A stretch of 17,441 nt of DNA from the NCBI GenBank assembly GCA_903904615.1, contig CAIVDG010000101.1, positions 1-17,441 on the forward strand. Reading direction: 5' to 3'. Numbering within the stretch: the first letter of the stretch is position 1; each line of letters starts with the position of its first letter. The notes below the pieces were generated by a model. It ran no database searches. It worked only from the letters and a program-made list of their open reading frames with translations, and had not been told where the DNA came from. The DNA comes from an uncultured Acidimicrobiaceae bacterium (GTDB lineage: Bacteria; Actinomycetota; Acidimicrobiia; Acidimicrobiales; Ilumatobacteraceae). Both the position numbers and the translations under genes were made by a program. This document shows positions 6,813-13,181 of this stretch, piece by piece.

Positions 6813-7607
6813 ATGGCAGGCAGAGCATCCATCACCGTTGGGAATTACATCTACACAGCTCAAGATGCTCAAAAGACCATCAGCAATCTTGATGAGATCT
6901 GGGAACACCACACACACGATTCGCACATCCCCGACGGCTGGCTCGCCGGCGCTCGTGGATTCCTCGCAGAAATGTCGTCGCTGGGCGGCATCAAGTTGCC
7001 GTCACTCGAGAATGTTGACTCCGCTTTCTCTGCACTCACTAAAGCCCTCGTTGCGAAATACAAAGAACTCACCGACCCACAGATCGAATCTTTGCTCGCA
7101 GCATCATGGCGTTTCTTCCCCACCATGCGTTTGCTGAATGAAGAACACACGGGCACCATCGCCCACATGCATGCATCAAAAGGTTTGCCGAAGAAAGCAA
7201 TTGAACATGCTGTAATCACTTGGAAGGGTGTGGAGGGCGATGTGCAGGAATCACGCGCACATCACGGTCGACCCTGGCAAGCGCTCTGCATCTGGAGCAC
7301 CGATGCCATTGACGCATTACGTGCACAAGGCCACCCCATTGGACCTGGATTCGCAGGCGAGAACATCACCGTTGCGGGAATTCCTGCAGAAGCGTTCCGC
7401 CCAGGCGCACACTTTCGCATTGGCACCGTACGTGGTTTCCTCACCGCGTACGCCATTCCGTGCAGTCAGAACAACGATTGGTTTCTCAACAAGAACTTCA
7501 TGGCAATGAGTCATGAACGCGGCAACTACAGCCGTTTATACGCAATGGTCACCACACGCGGAGAAATTTCCGTAGGCGACACGTTTGAGTTATTCACCGA
7601 CCGCTAG
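6813..7607 (+). CDS. MOSC-domain protein with an unrecognised N-terminal domain
   Basis: The C-terminal half (about 113-264) is a MOSC domain, the fold of the molybdenum cofactor sulfurase C-terminus and of YiiM/YuaD proteins that handle sulfur or Moco-linked substrates. Seen in order: GTIAHMHASKG (114-124), the EGDVQESRAHHGRPWQAL block (141-158), GFAGENITVAG (179-189), RPGAHFRIG (196-204) and the conserved cysteine in IPCSQN (Cys217). The C-terminus with HERGNYSRLYAMVTTRGEISVGD is also family-like. Residues 1-112 form a mainly helical region (QDAQKTISNLDEIWEHH; NVDSAFSALTKALVAKYKEL) that I cannot assign. The start follows TAGGCT by 6 nt. The TAG stop shares the tetranucleotide CTAG with the stop of the convergent secernin-like gene. 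The substrate is unknown. Confidence 0.88.
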   Translation: MAGRASITVGNYIYTAQDAQKTISNLDEIWEHHTHDSHIPDGWLAGARGFLAEMSSLGGIKLPSLENVDSAFSALTKALVAKYKELTDPQIESLLAASWRFFPTMRLLNEEHTGTIAHMHASKGLPKKAIEHAVITWKGVEGDVQESRAHHGRPWQALCIWSTDAIDALRAQGHPIGPGFAGENITVAGIPAEAFRPGAHFRIGTVRGFLTAYAIPCSQNNDWFLNKNFMAMSHERGNYSRLYAMVTTRGEISVGDTFELFTDR

Positions 7608-8512
7608 TGCGCAACTGTTTCCAAACGCTGTGATAACTCGCTGAACCTAGCCCGCTGATACGGCGTCACGCACGGCGACCCTTGCGCCCACCACACCGTC
7701 GAGTTGTTCTTGTCCAGTTCAGCAATCAGTGATGCAGTTGTTTGTTCCACAACTTCACCATTGTGTTCAGCATGCATGCACACGGTCCACCCGTTGTCGC
7801 CACCTACATGGGACGACAAATGGTGTGTTACCGCATCACGCGTGACCGGAACAGTGCGCAACACATCGCGAGATGCATTCAAACGAGGGTCAACAAGCAA
7901 ATGCACGGGCTGCTTGGGGTGTCGATGTGCGGCGTCAAATTCAGGAATCGTGGTGCGGTTTGAAATTGCCCAGGTTGAGGTCACGCGCATGGACTCCACA
8001 ACACGACCACTTGTCTCCACCACCCATGCGTCAGCAGGGTCTGCGATGAGAAAGCTGCTCCAATATGGACGACGTGGCGCGCCGCCACGTGAGTCGTGAC
8101 CGCTTCCCCCTTGTCCGTACTCGGCAATTAGCCCTGAGAGCACGTGTACGGCCTCTTGCGCCGTTGTAGCGCGTTCTAACCCCAATCGCACGAGGTCCAT
8201 GCCAATCAACGCATCTGGAGCATCACGTGGGTCCTCAGTGGTGTAGATGGTTTCATTTCCTATTGCCACGCCAGCTTCGTTCACTCCGTGTTCGGCACCC
8301 CAGCACCATTCAGGAAGCGATAGGACGCACGCCAAGGTGTTCTGTGCGAATGGTGCGACAGAAATGTGCGTTGCTTGAATGTCGTCGGTGTCACGTCGCG
8401 ATGGGTTCCAGCGAATGATTTGGTTTTCATTCCGTGGCCGGTCGGAGTTCTTAGCAAACAGTGTTTTGCCAGATGCCGACAACGCAGGTAGTGCAACTAA
8501 GCAATCACACAT
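7604..8512 (-). CDS. Secernin-like / peptidase family C69 N-terminal-nucleophile hydrolase
   Basis: The product has 302 residues. It starts MCDCLVALP, so removal of Met exposes Cys2, the expected N-terminal nucleophile of the C69/secernin branch of Ntn hydrolases. FAKNSDRPRNE (19-29) is the family's hallmark block, and EWCWGAEHGVNEAGVAIGNE (about 68-87) is its second conserved segment. Hydrolysis of a peptide or amide bond in the cytoplasm is expected; the true substrate is unknown even for many characterised relatives. The start is fixed by the catalytic Cys: longer upstream starts in the frame (to 8755) would bury it. The coding region overlaps the upstream gene by 8 nt, so the two are translationally coupled. 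It ends in the CTAG shared with the convergent MOSC gene. Confidence 0.9.
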   Translation of the reverse strand: MCDCLVALPALSASGKTLFAKNSDRPRNENQIIRWNPSRRDTDDIQATHISVAPFAQNTLACVLSLPEWCWGAEHGVNEAGVAIGNETIYTTEDPRDAPDALIGMDLVRLGLERATTAQEAVHVLSGLIAEYGQGGSGHDSRGGAPRRPYWSSFLIADPADAWVVETSGRVVESMRVTSTWAISNRTTIPEFDAAHRHPKQPVHLLVDPRLNASRDVLRTVPVTRDAVTHHLSSHVGGDNGWTVCMHAEHNGEVVEQTTASLIAELDKNNSTVWWAQGSPCVTPYQRARFSELSQRLETVAH

Positions 8513-9665
8513 GAGTATGCGATGGTGCCGCCAACAAACTCTCGCCTGTGACATCGGTGGAATGCCAGTCTCCGTGAGACAACACAAGCCCCGGCGCGCC
8601 GGAGACTTCCCACAACAGCGCAGGGCGCGCTCCGTGCCACCGCACAGCAAAACCAATACTTCGGAAAGGGTCCGCAGGAAGGCCATGCACTTCGAATGAC
8701 GCACCCCACCATGGTTCAGGAATGCCGTGGCTAAGAACTTTGCACTCGCCGCCACTAGGAGACCCAGATGCCAACAACTCTTCTATCCACGCGATTCCAG
8801 CGAGGCCTTCTGGCATCTCGACAGGAAGTTCTTCAGATGGACGATCAGCCAATCGCAACCATGCAGAGCCAATGTCACCAGCAGCGGTGTCGTCGCCCAA
8901 CTTCACACAGGCCAGTGCCGAAGTGAGCAATACATGTTTGGTGTCCCAACGCAACACCTTCGCGCGCTTCTCTGCCTTCAGCCTCTTTTGCACAGCATCA
9001 ACCACGTGAAGAATGGATTCGGAATGTGTCTCTCCCATCCGGACCAATTCAATTGCTGCGTCGTCTGCGCCAATTCCCAACAGCATGTCACTTCGCATGC
9101 GCGAGACGCCCGCAACGATGGTGTGGTCGGGGACATTGATGCGAGATGCAGCATCACACGCTTTCTCCCAGCCGCGAACCACTTGTTGATGGTTCGGCGT
9201 GTCGTCTGGCAAACGACCGTTATGTGGTGACTGATGCGCCAATGCAATACGAGTGGTGGACTTGTGGCCCACGGGCACGACGAGAGACTCAGCAGGTAGT
9301 TCAATGCCTAACGGTGGCTGAGTTGATGGTTCGCGCGTGGTGAGAACATCACTTCGTGTGACAGCAATTGCAACCGGCATGGGCGAGTCGTTCTCAAACT
9401 CCATAACGGTCATGCCGCCAAGGTCTGCCACCGCATACACACGCTGAATGAGATCGCCGCCCGGAATGTGAACTCGTGTTTCAGCAACGGGATACCCCGC
9501 ATACCACTTCTGTCGTGTGGACACTTCTGTACGTGGCGTGTACCAACGGTCGTCGGCTGCAATAAACCAGTCCAACTCGCGTCCATCGGGTGGAAGCAGT
9601 GATCCGTGTTCTGTCACCGTGCCACGCCACGCGCCGCCGCGATTTCCGATTATTCGACCTGACAT
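8505..9665 (-). CDS. Conserved hypothetical protein (386 aa), middle gene of the gpsA unit
   Basis: I cannot give it a function. The N-terminal 170 residues look beta-rich (DWFIAADDRWYTPRTEV, ETRVHIPGGDLIQRVYAV, GGMTVMEFENDSPMPVAIAVTR). The middle (about 180-320) looks helical, with segments such as SILHVVDAVQKRLKAEKRAK and HVLLTSALACVKLGDD. The C-terminus has WHGARPALLWEVSGAPG and GDWHSTDVTGESLL, which recall uncharacterised actinobacterial proteins associated with carbohydrate-active enzymes; this is a weak impression only. There is no signal peptide or transmembrane segment, so it should be cytoplasmic. Its ATG follows the gpsA stop without a gap (TAA then ATG), and it overlaps the secernin-like gene by 8 nt, so all three are one operon. 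Confidence 0.85.
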   Translation of the reverse strand: MSGRIIGNRGGAWRGTVTEHGSLLPPDGRELDWFIAADDRWYTPRTEVSTRQKWYAGYPVAETRVHIPGGDLIQRVYAVADLGGMTVMEFENDSPMPVAIAVTRSDVLTTREPSTQPPLGIELPAESLVVPVGHKSTTRIALAHQSPHNGRLPDDTPNHQQVVRGWEKACDAASRINVPDHTIVAGVSRMRSDMLLGIGADDAAIELVRMGETHSESILHVVDAVQKRLKAEKRAKVLRWDTKHVLLTSALACVKLGDDTAAGDIGSAWLRLADRPSEELPVEMPEGLAGIAWIEELLASGSPSGGECKVLSHGIPEPWWGASFEVHGLPADPFRSIGFAVRWHGARPALLWEVSGAPGLVLSHGDWHSTDVTGESLLAAPSHTHV

Positions 9666-10664
9666 TTATTTCACTTCCGGACGTGAGCGTCGAGACATAA
9701 GAGCAACAAGCGCATCGGCTGCATTCTTTCCTTCATGACACACAGCGACCACTTGTTCTGTAATGGGCATGTCAATTCCGTGTTGATGAGCAAGCTCAAG
9801 TACCGATTTAGAACTGCGAACACCTTCGGCGACCATAGATGTAGACGCGATGATGTCCTCTAGCGCTTCGCCTTGACCTAAACGCATTCCCACGGTGGTG
9901 TTTCTACTGCTGGTAGAGGAACATGTTGCAATGAGGTCACCCATTCCGGCAAGGCCAGCGAGTGATTCAAGTTGACCGCCCAGTGCAACAGCAAGACGTG
10001 TCATCTCTGCCAGTCCGCGAGTAATAAGAGTTGCGCGCGTGTTATCGCCGAAACCCATTCCCATTGCAATACCCGATGCGATTGCAATGACGTTTTTGAC
10101 AACCCCTGCAATTTCACAACCCACTACATCGGGGTTTGTGTACACACGGAACGTTGGGCTGGAAAACAACTCTTGCAAGGCAGTCGCAATGACTGCGTCG
10201 TCTATTGCAACAACACTTGCTGCAGGTTGGCCTACGGAAATCTCTGACGCCAGGTTCGGACCAGTGAGCACTGCAACTGGATGACCCGGTAGTACTTCGT
10301 TCGCCACTTGCGACATTCGAAGCATGGAGCCAGCTTCCAGGCCTTTCGACAAACTGACCACCGGCACCCACGGCCGAATGAACTGCGATGCCTCGCTGAG
10401 TACATGACGGAACCCTTGCGATGGAACTGCCATGACCACGATGTCGGCCGACGAGACGGTGTCTTCTAACGACATCGATGCACGAAGATTCGGAGAGAGC
10501 CCAATGCCGCCGATGTAGTCGGGGTTGATGTGGTGGGTATTGATGGATTCGACAATCTCGGGCCGGCGCGCCCACAACGTGGTGGGAGTGTTGGCGGCCG
10601 CAAGGGACGCAACTGTGGTGCCCCACGAGCCAGCACCAATCACCGCCATGTTCATTTGCGCCAT
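9666..10664 (-). CDS. gpsA: Glycerol-3-phosphate dehydrogenase [NAD(P)+]
   Basis: Reduces dihydroxyacetone phosphate to sn-glycerol-3-phosphate for phospholipid synthesis. The product has 332 residues. The Rossmann motif IGAGSWGT is at residues 9-16, SLSKGLE (104-110) carries one conserved lysine, and GVVKNVIAIASGIAMGMGFGDN (187-208) carries the catalytic Lys190 followed by the signature NTRATLITRGLAEM. The C-terminal half holds the family's GLAGMGDLIATCSS block (237-250). The ATG at 10664 is chosen because TACGCT stands exactly 6 nt upstream; a GTG one codon earlier would be too close to that element. It heads a three-gene minus-strand operon with no intergenic space, and is divergent from cofC. 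Confidence 0.97.
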   Translation of the reverse strand: MAQMNMAVIGAGSWGTTVASLAAANTPTTLWARRPEIVESINTHHINPDYIGGIGLSPNLRASMSLEDTVSSADIVVMAVPSQGFRHVLSEASQFIRPWVPVVSLSKGLEAGSMLRMSQVANEVLPGHPVAVLTGPNLASEISVGQPAASVVAIDDAVIATALQELFSSPTFRVYTNPDVVGCEIAGVVKNVIAIASGIAMGMGFGDNTRATLITRGLAEMTRLAVALGGQLESLAGLAGMGDLIATCSSTSSRNTTVGMRLGQGEALEDIIASTSMVAEGVRSSKSVLELAHQHGIDMPITEQVVAVCHEGKNAADALVALMSRRSRPEVK

Positions 10665-10670
10665 CACGCC

Positions 10671-10676
10671 AGCGTA
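10671..10676 (-). promoter_or_regulatory. Putative -10 element (TACGCT), leaderless type, of the gpsA operon
   Basis: TACGCT, 6 nt, then ATG at 10664 on the minus strand. It is the same hexamer as at rnhB and dnaE2, in the 9-mer GCCTACGCT also found before rnhB. Confidence 0.55.
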
Positions 10677-10699
10677 GGCGACTTGAGAGCCAAGGTTCG

Positions 10700-10705
10700 T
10701 AGGCT
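10700..10705 (+). promoter_or_regulatory. Putative -10 element (TAGGCT), leaderless type, of cofC
   Basis: TAGGCT, 6 nt, then the GTG start at 10712. The 8-mer CGTAGGCT is also present before the MOSC gene. An out-of-frame ATG at 10710 overlaps the GTG and is ignored. Confidence 0.55.
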
Positions 10706-10711
10706 GACTAT

Positions 10712-11287
10712 GTGCGCGTCGCTGTCGTTATCCCCGTGAAGTCGTTCACGCTTGCAAAGGGACGCCTGAGCGACACGCTGACTCCGGCCCAACGCGAGAC
10801 ACTCGCCATGGAATGTGCCACCACCGTTCTTCGCGCTGCGTCTCCACTTCCTGCGTATGTGGTCTGTTCTGACCCCGTCGTTGCTCAATGGGCCACATCA
10901 CATGGCGCACACGTTGTGCAGTGCCTCACACCTGGCCTCGATGTTGCCGTTACAGCGGGACGAGACGCAGCTCGCGAAGATGGTTACGACCATATTGTTG
11001 TGGCGCACGCAGACCTGCCGCTTGCTCAATCGTTTGCACATGTGGCACGCGAAGGAATTGTCACAATGATTACCGACCGACATTCCGACGGAACGAACGT
11101 GCTCTCGTTCCCCATTGCGTCTCAATTCTCCACCGCATACGGACCAGGAAGCTTTGAAAATCACATGCAGATTGCAATTGATGCACATCTTCAGTACGAA
11201 GTGATTCTCGACCCCAACTTAGAACTAGATCTCGATACTGCAGACGATCTCACCGAACTTCACCGAAGGACAACTCATGAGCGCTAA
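10712..11287 (+). CDS. cofC: 2-phospho-L-lactate / phosphoenolpyruvate guanylyltransferase (coenzyme F420 biosynthesis)
   Basis: Activates 2-phospholactate or phosphoenolpyruvate with GTP to make the side-chain precursor of coenzyme F420 (FbiD in actinobacteria). The product has 191 residues with a nucleotidyltransferase fold: VIPVKSFTLAKGRLS (6-20) with Lys10 and Lys16 binding the GTP phosphates, HADLPLA (99-105) as the metal-binding strand, TDRHSDGTNVLSFP (121-134), YGPGSFENHM (143-152) and DLDTADDL (173-180). All are diagnostic for CofC. The start is GTG, typical for the family's MRVAVVIP opening. Its last 11 nt overlap the start of the PIG-L gene, so the two are translationally coupled. 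The host must therefore use F420-dependent redox enzymes, as expected in actinobacteria. Confidence 0.93.
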   Translation: MRVAVVIPVKSFTLAKGRLSDTLTPAQRETLAMECATTVLRAASPLPAYVVCSDPVVAQWATSHGAHVVQCLTPGLDVAVTAGRDAAREDGYDHIVVAHADLPLAQSFAHVAREGIVTMITDRHSDGTNVLSFPIASQFSTAYGPGSFENHMQIAIDAHLQYEVILDPNLELDLDTADDLTELHRRTTHER

Positions 11288-12050
11288 TGAACCTGGGCAA
11301 CCGCCACTTGCACCACCGACACATACGTCAAACCTCGCCGTTCCAGCCATTGTGTTGGCCATTGGCGCCCACCCCGACGATGTTGAGTTTGGGTGTGGCG
11401 GCACTCTCGCAAAATGGGCATCAGCCGGAACAGTGGTGCATCACCTTGTGTGTACCGACGGATCAAAAGGCACTTGGAATCCAGACGCCGACACTGTTGC
11501 GCTCATAGCTGACCGCCAACGCGAACAACGTGCCGCGGCTACAGCATTAGGTGCAACAGGGACTGTTTCTTTCTTGGGTTATGTAGACGGCGAGCTTGAA
11601 CATTCTCGAGAAGCAGTCGACAAAATTGCACTCGCTATTCGCACTCTTCGCCCCACAGTTGTGTTGTCACACGACCCGTGGAAGCGGTACCGACTTCATC
11701 CGGACCATCGCAACACCGGCCTAAACGTGTGCGATGCAATTGTCGCTGCTCGCGACCCGCATTTTTTGAAACATCACATGACTGAACATGGCGTCACGCA
11801 TCATCGCCCTGACGCCCTCTTGCTGTGGGAAGCCGACGAGCCAAATCACTTTGAAGATGTCTCTGACTTTGTGGAGACAAAACTTGTGGCCCTCGAGCGA
11901 CACGAGAGCCAATTTGAATCAACCATGAAAGCCACGGATGATTCAGGAATGGACGTGTTCAGAAATCGCATGCGCACGCGAATGACAGAACTTGGTGCGC
12001 CTCACGGTGTGAAGGCTGCTGAGATCTTTCATCTCATGAACAGGCTCTAA
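11277..12050 (+). CDS. PIG-L / LmbE family zinc-dependent N-deacetylase
   Basis: A predicted zinc hydrolase that removes an acetyl (or acyl) group from an amino-sugar or a similar amide. The product has 257 residues. AIGAHPDDVEFGCGGTLAKW (28-47) supplies His32 and Asp35 as zinc ligands and Asp34 as probable base, and RLHPDHRNTG (139-148) supplies His144. These positions correspond to the zinc site known in MshB. The family includes MshB, Mca, BshB and antibiotic-pathway deacetylases, and sequence alone does not say which role applies. The mycothiol enzymes are usually longer (about 290-300 residues). The first 23 residues are a Pro-rich leader. The start lies inside cofC (11-nt overlap), which suggests a common transcript and possibly a linked function. 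Confidence 0.92.
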   Translation: MSANEPGQPPLAPPTHTSNLAVPAIVLAIGAHPDDVEFGCGGTLAKWASAGTVVHHLVCTDGSKGTWNPDADTVALIADRQREQRAAATALGATGTVSFLGYVDGELEHSREAVDKIALAIRTLRPTVVLSHDPWKRYRLHPDHRNTGLNVCDAIVAARDPHFLKHHMTEHGVTHHRPDALLLWEADEPNHFEDVSDFVETKLVALERHESQFESTMKATDDSGMDVFRNRMRTRMTELGAPHGVKAAEIFHLMNRL

Positions 12051-12113
12051 GAGAACTGTTCTTCTACCCGCCCCAGATCCTGGTGGGCAAACACAATGTG
12101 TCGGATAAATAGA

Positions 12114-12141
12114 GAAGAGGGGGGCTTTCGCCCCCCTCTTC
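12114..12141. terminator. Strong hairpin, probable bidirectional terminator
   Basis: A perfect 12-bp stem, GAAGAGGGGGGC paired with GCCCCCCTCTTC, with a 4-nt loop (TTTC on the plus strand). It lies between two convergent units, 63 nt after the PIG-L stop and 48 nt after the lysine-rich gene. On the minus strand it is followed by TCTATTTATCC, moderately T-rich, so it fits a terminator for the hup unit best. On the plus strand no immediate T-run follows. Confidence 0.85.
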
Positions 12142-12189
12142 CACACTCCGAGCCGGTTGGTTTGTTTTGCTTGAAAGAGCGAAGAAGAA

Positions 12190-12492
12190 TTACTTCTTCT
12201 TCGCAGCCTTCTTGCGCTTTGCAGGCTTGCGCTTTGCTGCAGCCTTCTTCTTTGCAGGAGCTGCCTTCTTGGCAGCCTTCTTGCGCTTTGCAGGAGCAGC
12301 CTTCTTGGCTGCCTTCTTGCGCTTTGTTGCTGCCTTCTTCTTTGCAGGAGCAGCCTTCTTTGCTGCCTTCTTCTTCTTTGCAGGAGCCGTTTTGGCTGCT
12401 GCATTCTTCTTGCGTGGAGCAGCCTTCTTAGCTGCTGCCTTCTTCTTGCGTGCAGGAGCTTTCTTAGCTGCTGCTTTCTTCTTTGCTGCCAC
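12190..12492 (-). CDS. Lysine/alanine-rich histone H1-like protein
   Basis: The 100-residue product is almost entirely Lys, Ala, Pro and Arg in imperfect repeats of the type KKAAPAKKK, KRKKAAKKAAPAK. This is the composition of the C-terminal tail of mycobacterial HupB/Hlp and of bacterial H1-like proteins, which bind and compact DNA. It will be disordered and strongly basic. The start is GTG at 12492 with a Shine-Dalgarno GAGAGG (12506-12501) 8 nt upstream. It lies in the same reading frame as the HU gene, beginning 10 codons after the HU TAA counting that stop. Together the two make up the domain layout of HupB in two pieces. A role in nucleoid organisation is inferred from composition and position. 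Repeat length may vary between strains. Confidence 0.85.
   Translation of the reverse strand: MAAKKKAAAKKAPARKKKAAAKKAAPRKKNAAAKTAPAKKKKAAKKAAPAKKKAATKRKKAAKKAAPAKRKKAAKKAAPAKKKAAAKRKPAKRKKAAKKK
12190..12492. repeat. Low-complexity internal repeats of the lysine-rich gene
   Basis: The plus strand shows many near-identical copies of units such as GCAGCCTTCTT and CTTTGCAGGAGCAGCC. They encode the Ala-Lys-Lys and Pro-Ala-Lys blocks. Such tandem repeats are prone to slippage, to length variation and to assembly errors. Confidence 0.8.
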
Positions 12493-12519
12493 TTGAGTTT
12501 CCTCTCGTTGGGTAAGTGG

Positions 12520-12804
12520 TTACTTACGGTTTGGGTTCAGCTGAGCTTTTAATGTTGAGCTCGCTGTGAACTTCATCGCAGTGGAGGCCGGAACCGTTAC
12601 TGCTGCACCCGTTTGTGGGTTGCGGCCGGTACGTGCCTTGCGAGCGGTTGTGCTGAACGAGCCGAAGCCCGGCCATGCCACCTTTTCGCCTTCTTTAGTA
12701 GAAGCCACTACCAGGTCAAAGAAAGCGGTGAGTGTGCGTTCGGCATCTGCCTTGGAACACTCTGCTTGCTTTGCTACCTCTTCGATGAGCTCTGCTTTGG
12801 TCAT
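12520..12804 (-). CDS. hup: HU family DNA-binding protein
   Basis: A nucleoid-associated protein that bends and compacts DNA as a dimer. The product has 94 residues, the normal length of a bare HU domain: MTKAELIEEVAKQAECSKADAERTL (helices 1-2), then VAWPGFGSFSTTARKARTGRNPQTGAAVTVPAS, containing the HU signature GFGSF (46-50) and the DNA-binding arm RTGRNPQTG (58-66). The ATG at 12804 has the best ribosome binding site in the window (GAGGAGGA, 12818-12811, spacing 6). Actinobacterial HU proteins of the HupB type continue into a Lys-rich tail; here TAA ends the HU domain, and the tail-like sequence follows as a separate ORF in the same frame. A promoter candidate and an inverted repeat lie upstream. 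Confidence 0.96.
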   Translation of the reverse strand: MTKAELIEEVAKQAECSKADAERTLTAFFDLVVASTKEGEKVAWPGFGSFSTTARKARTGRNPQTGAAVTVPASTAMKFTASSTLKAQLNPNRK

Positions 12805-12839
12805 TGTTTTTCCTCCTCGGAATCGGAGTGGTACAAACA

Positions 12840-12868
12840 ATCTGAACGGCTATTTGCGTGAATTGCAA
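12840..12868 (-). promoter_or_regulatory. Candidate sigma70-type promoter of hup
   Basis: On the minus strand, TTGCAA (12868-12863) and TCAGAT (12845-12840) are separated by 17 bp. This would place the start of transcription about 30 nt before the ATG, leaving room for the strong Shine-Dalgarno. The -10 matches the consensus at only half its positions, so this is tentative. Confidence 0.4.
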
Positions 12869-12886
12869 GCATTCAATTACTTGCAA
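12863..12886. promoter_or_regulatory. Inverted repeat overlapping the candidate hup -35 region (possible operator)
   Basis: TTGCAAG (12863-12869) and CTTGCAA (12880-12886) are perfect 7-bp inverted arms around a 10-bp AT-rich spacer. Further partly symmetric ATTTGC / GCAAAT flanks lie at 12852 and 12888. The arms overlap the candidate -35 and would suit a dimeric regulator or HU autoregulation. No bound factor can be named. Confidence 0.4.
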
Positions 12887-13181
12887 ATGCAAATATCGTG
12901 TTTTTTCGCGCATCTGCGATCATTGCGATGCACGCAAGATCATCAATCGCTGACTGCATATTCAGCCGTGTCACTCGTGCAGCGATCACATCGAGTGAGT
13001 TCTTCAATTGCCGGGCACGGTGCCGCTGTGCAAACGAGAGTGGGAACAGCAAACCCAATAATTGCAAGGGTTTGCGAAGATTCACACCCGCAATGATGTC
13101 ATAGCTTTCACTGCAACATTTCAACTGTGTCATGCAATGAAACCAGCGCAGACAGTGCAGTGCGGAACGTATCAACGCCAT
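12873..13181 (-). CDS. Doubtful small ORF (102 aa) upstream of hup
   Basis: I do not recognise the product. The N-terminal half is Cys- and Leu-rich (MALIRSALHCLRWFHCMTQLKCC). The second half could form amphipathic helices (RQLKNSLDVIAARVTRLNMQSAIDDLACIAMIADARKN). In its favour, the frame is open for 102 codons on the same strand as hup, and TTATACA lies shortly upstream. Against it, there is no clear Shine-Dalgarno and no family resemblance, and the stop falls inside the hup inverted repeat. It may equally be non-coding upstream DNA. Confidence 0.25.
   Translation of the reverse strand: MALIRSALHCLRWFHCMTQLKCCSESYDIIAGVNLRKPLQLLGLLFPLSFAQRHRARQLKNSLDVIAARVTRLNMQSAIDDLACIAMIADARKNTIFAFASN

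Noticed and set aside
8513..8755. N-terminal extension of the secernin-like protein by 81 residues.
   Set aside because: It overlaps the upstream gene extensively and would hide the catalytic N-terminal cysteine.
12050..12065. AGAAC-T-GTTCT dyad after the PIG-L gene resembling an SOS box.
   Set aside because: The half-sites are separated by 1 nt instead of 4, and the site is between convergent genes, not at a promoter.
12167..12496. Long hydrophobic Phe/Ala/Leu-rich frame on the plus strand that looks like a membrane protein.
   Set aside because: It is the complement of the lysine-rich repeats (AAG codons read as CTT/TTC) and has no ribosome binding site.
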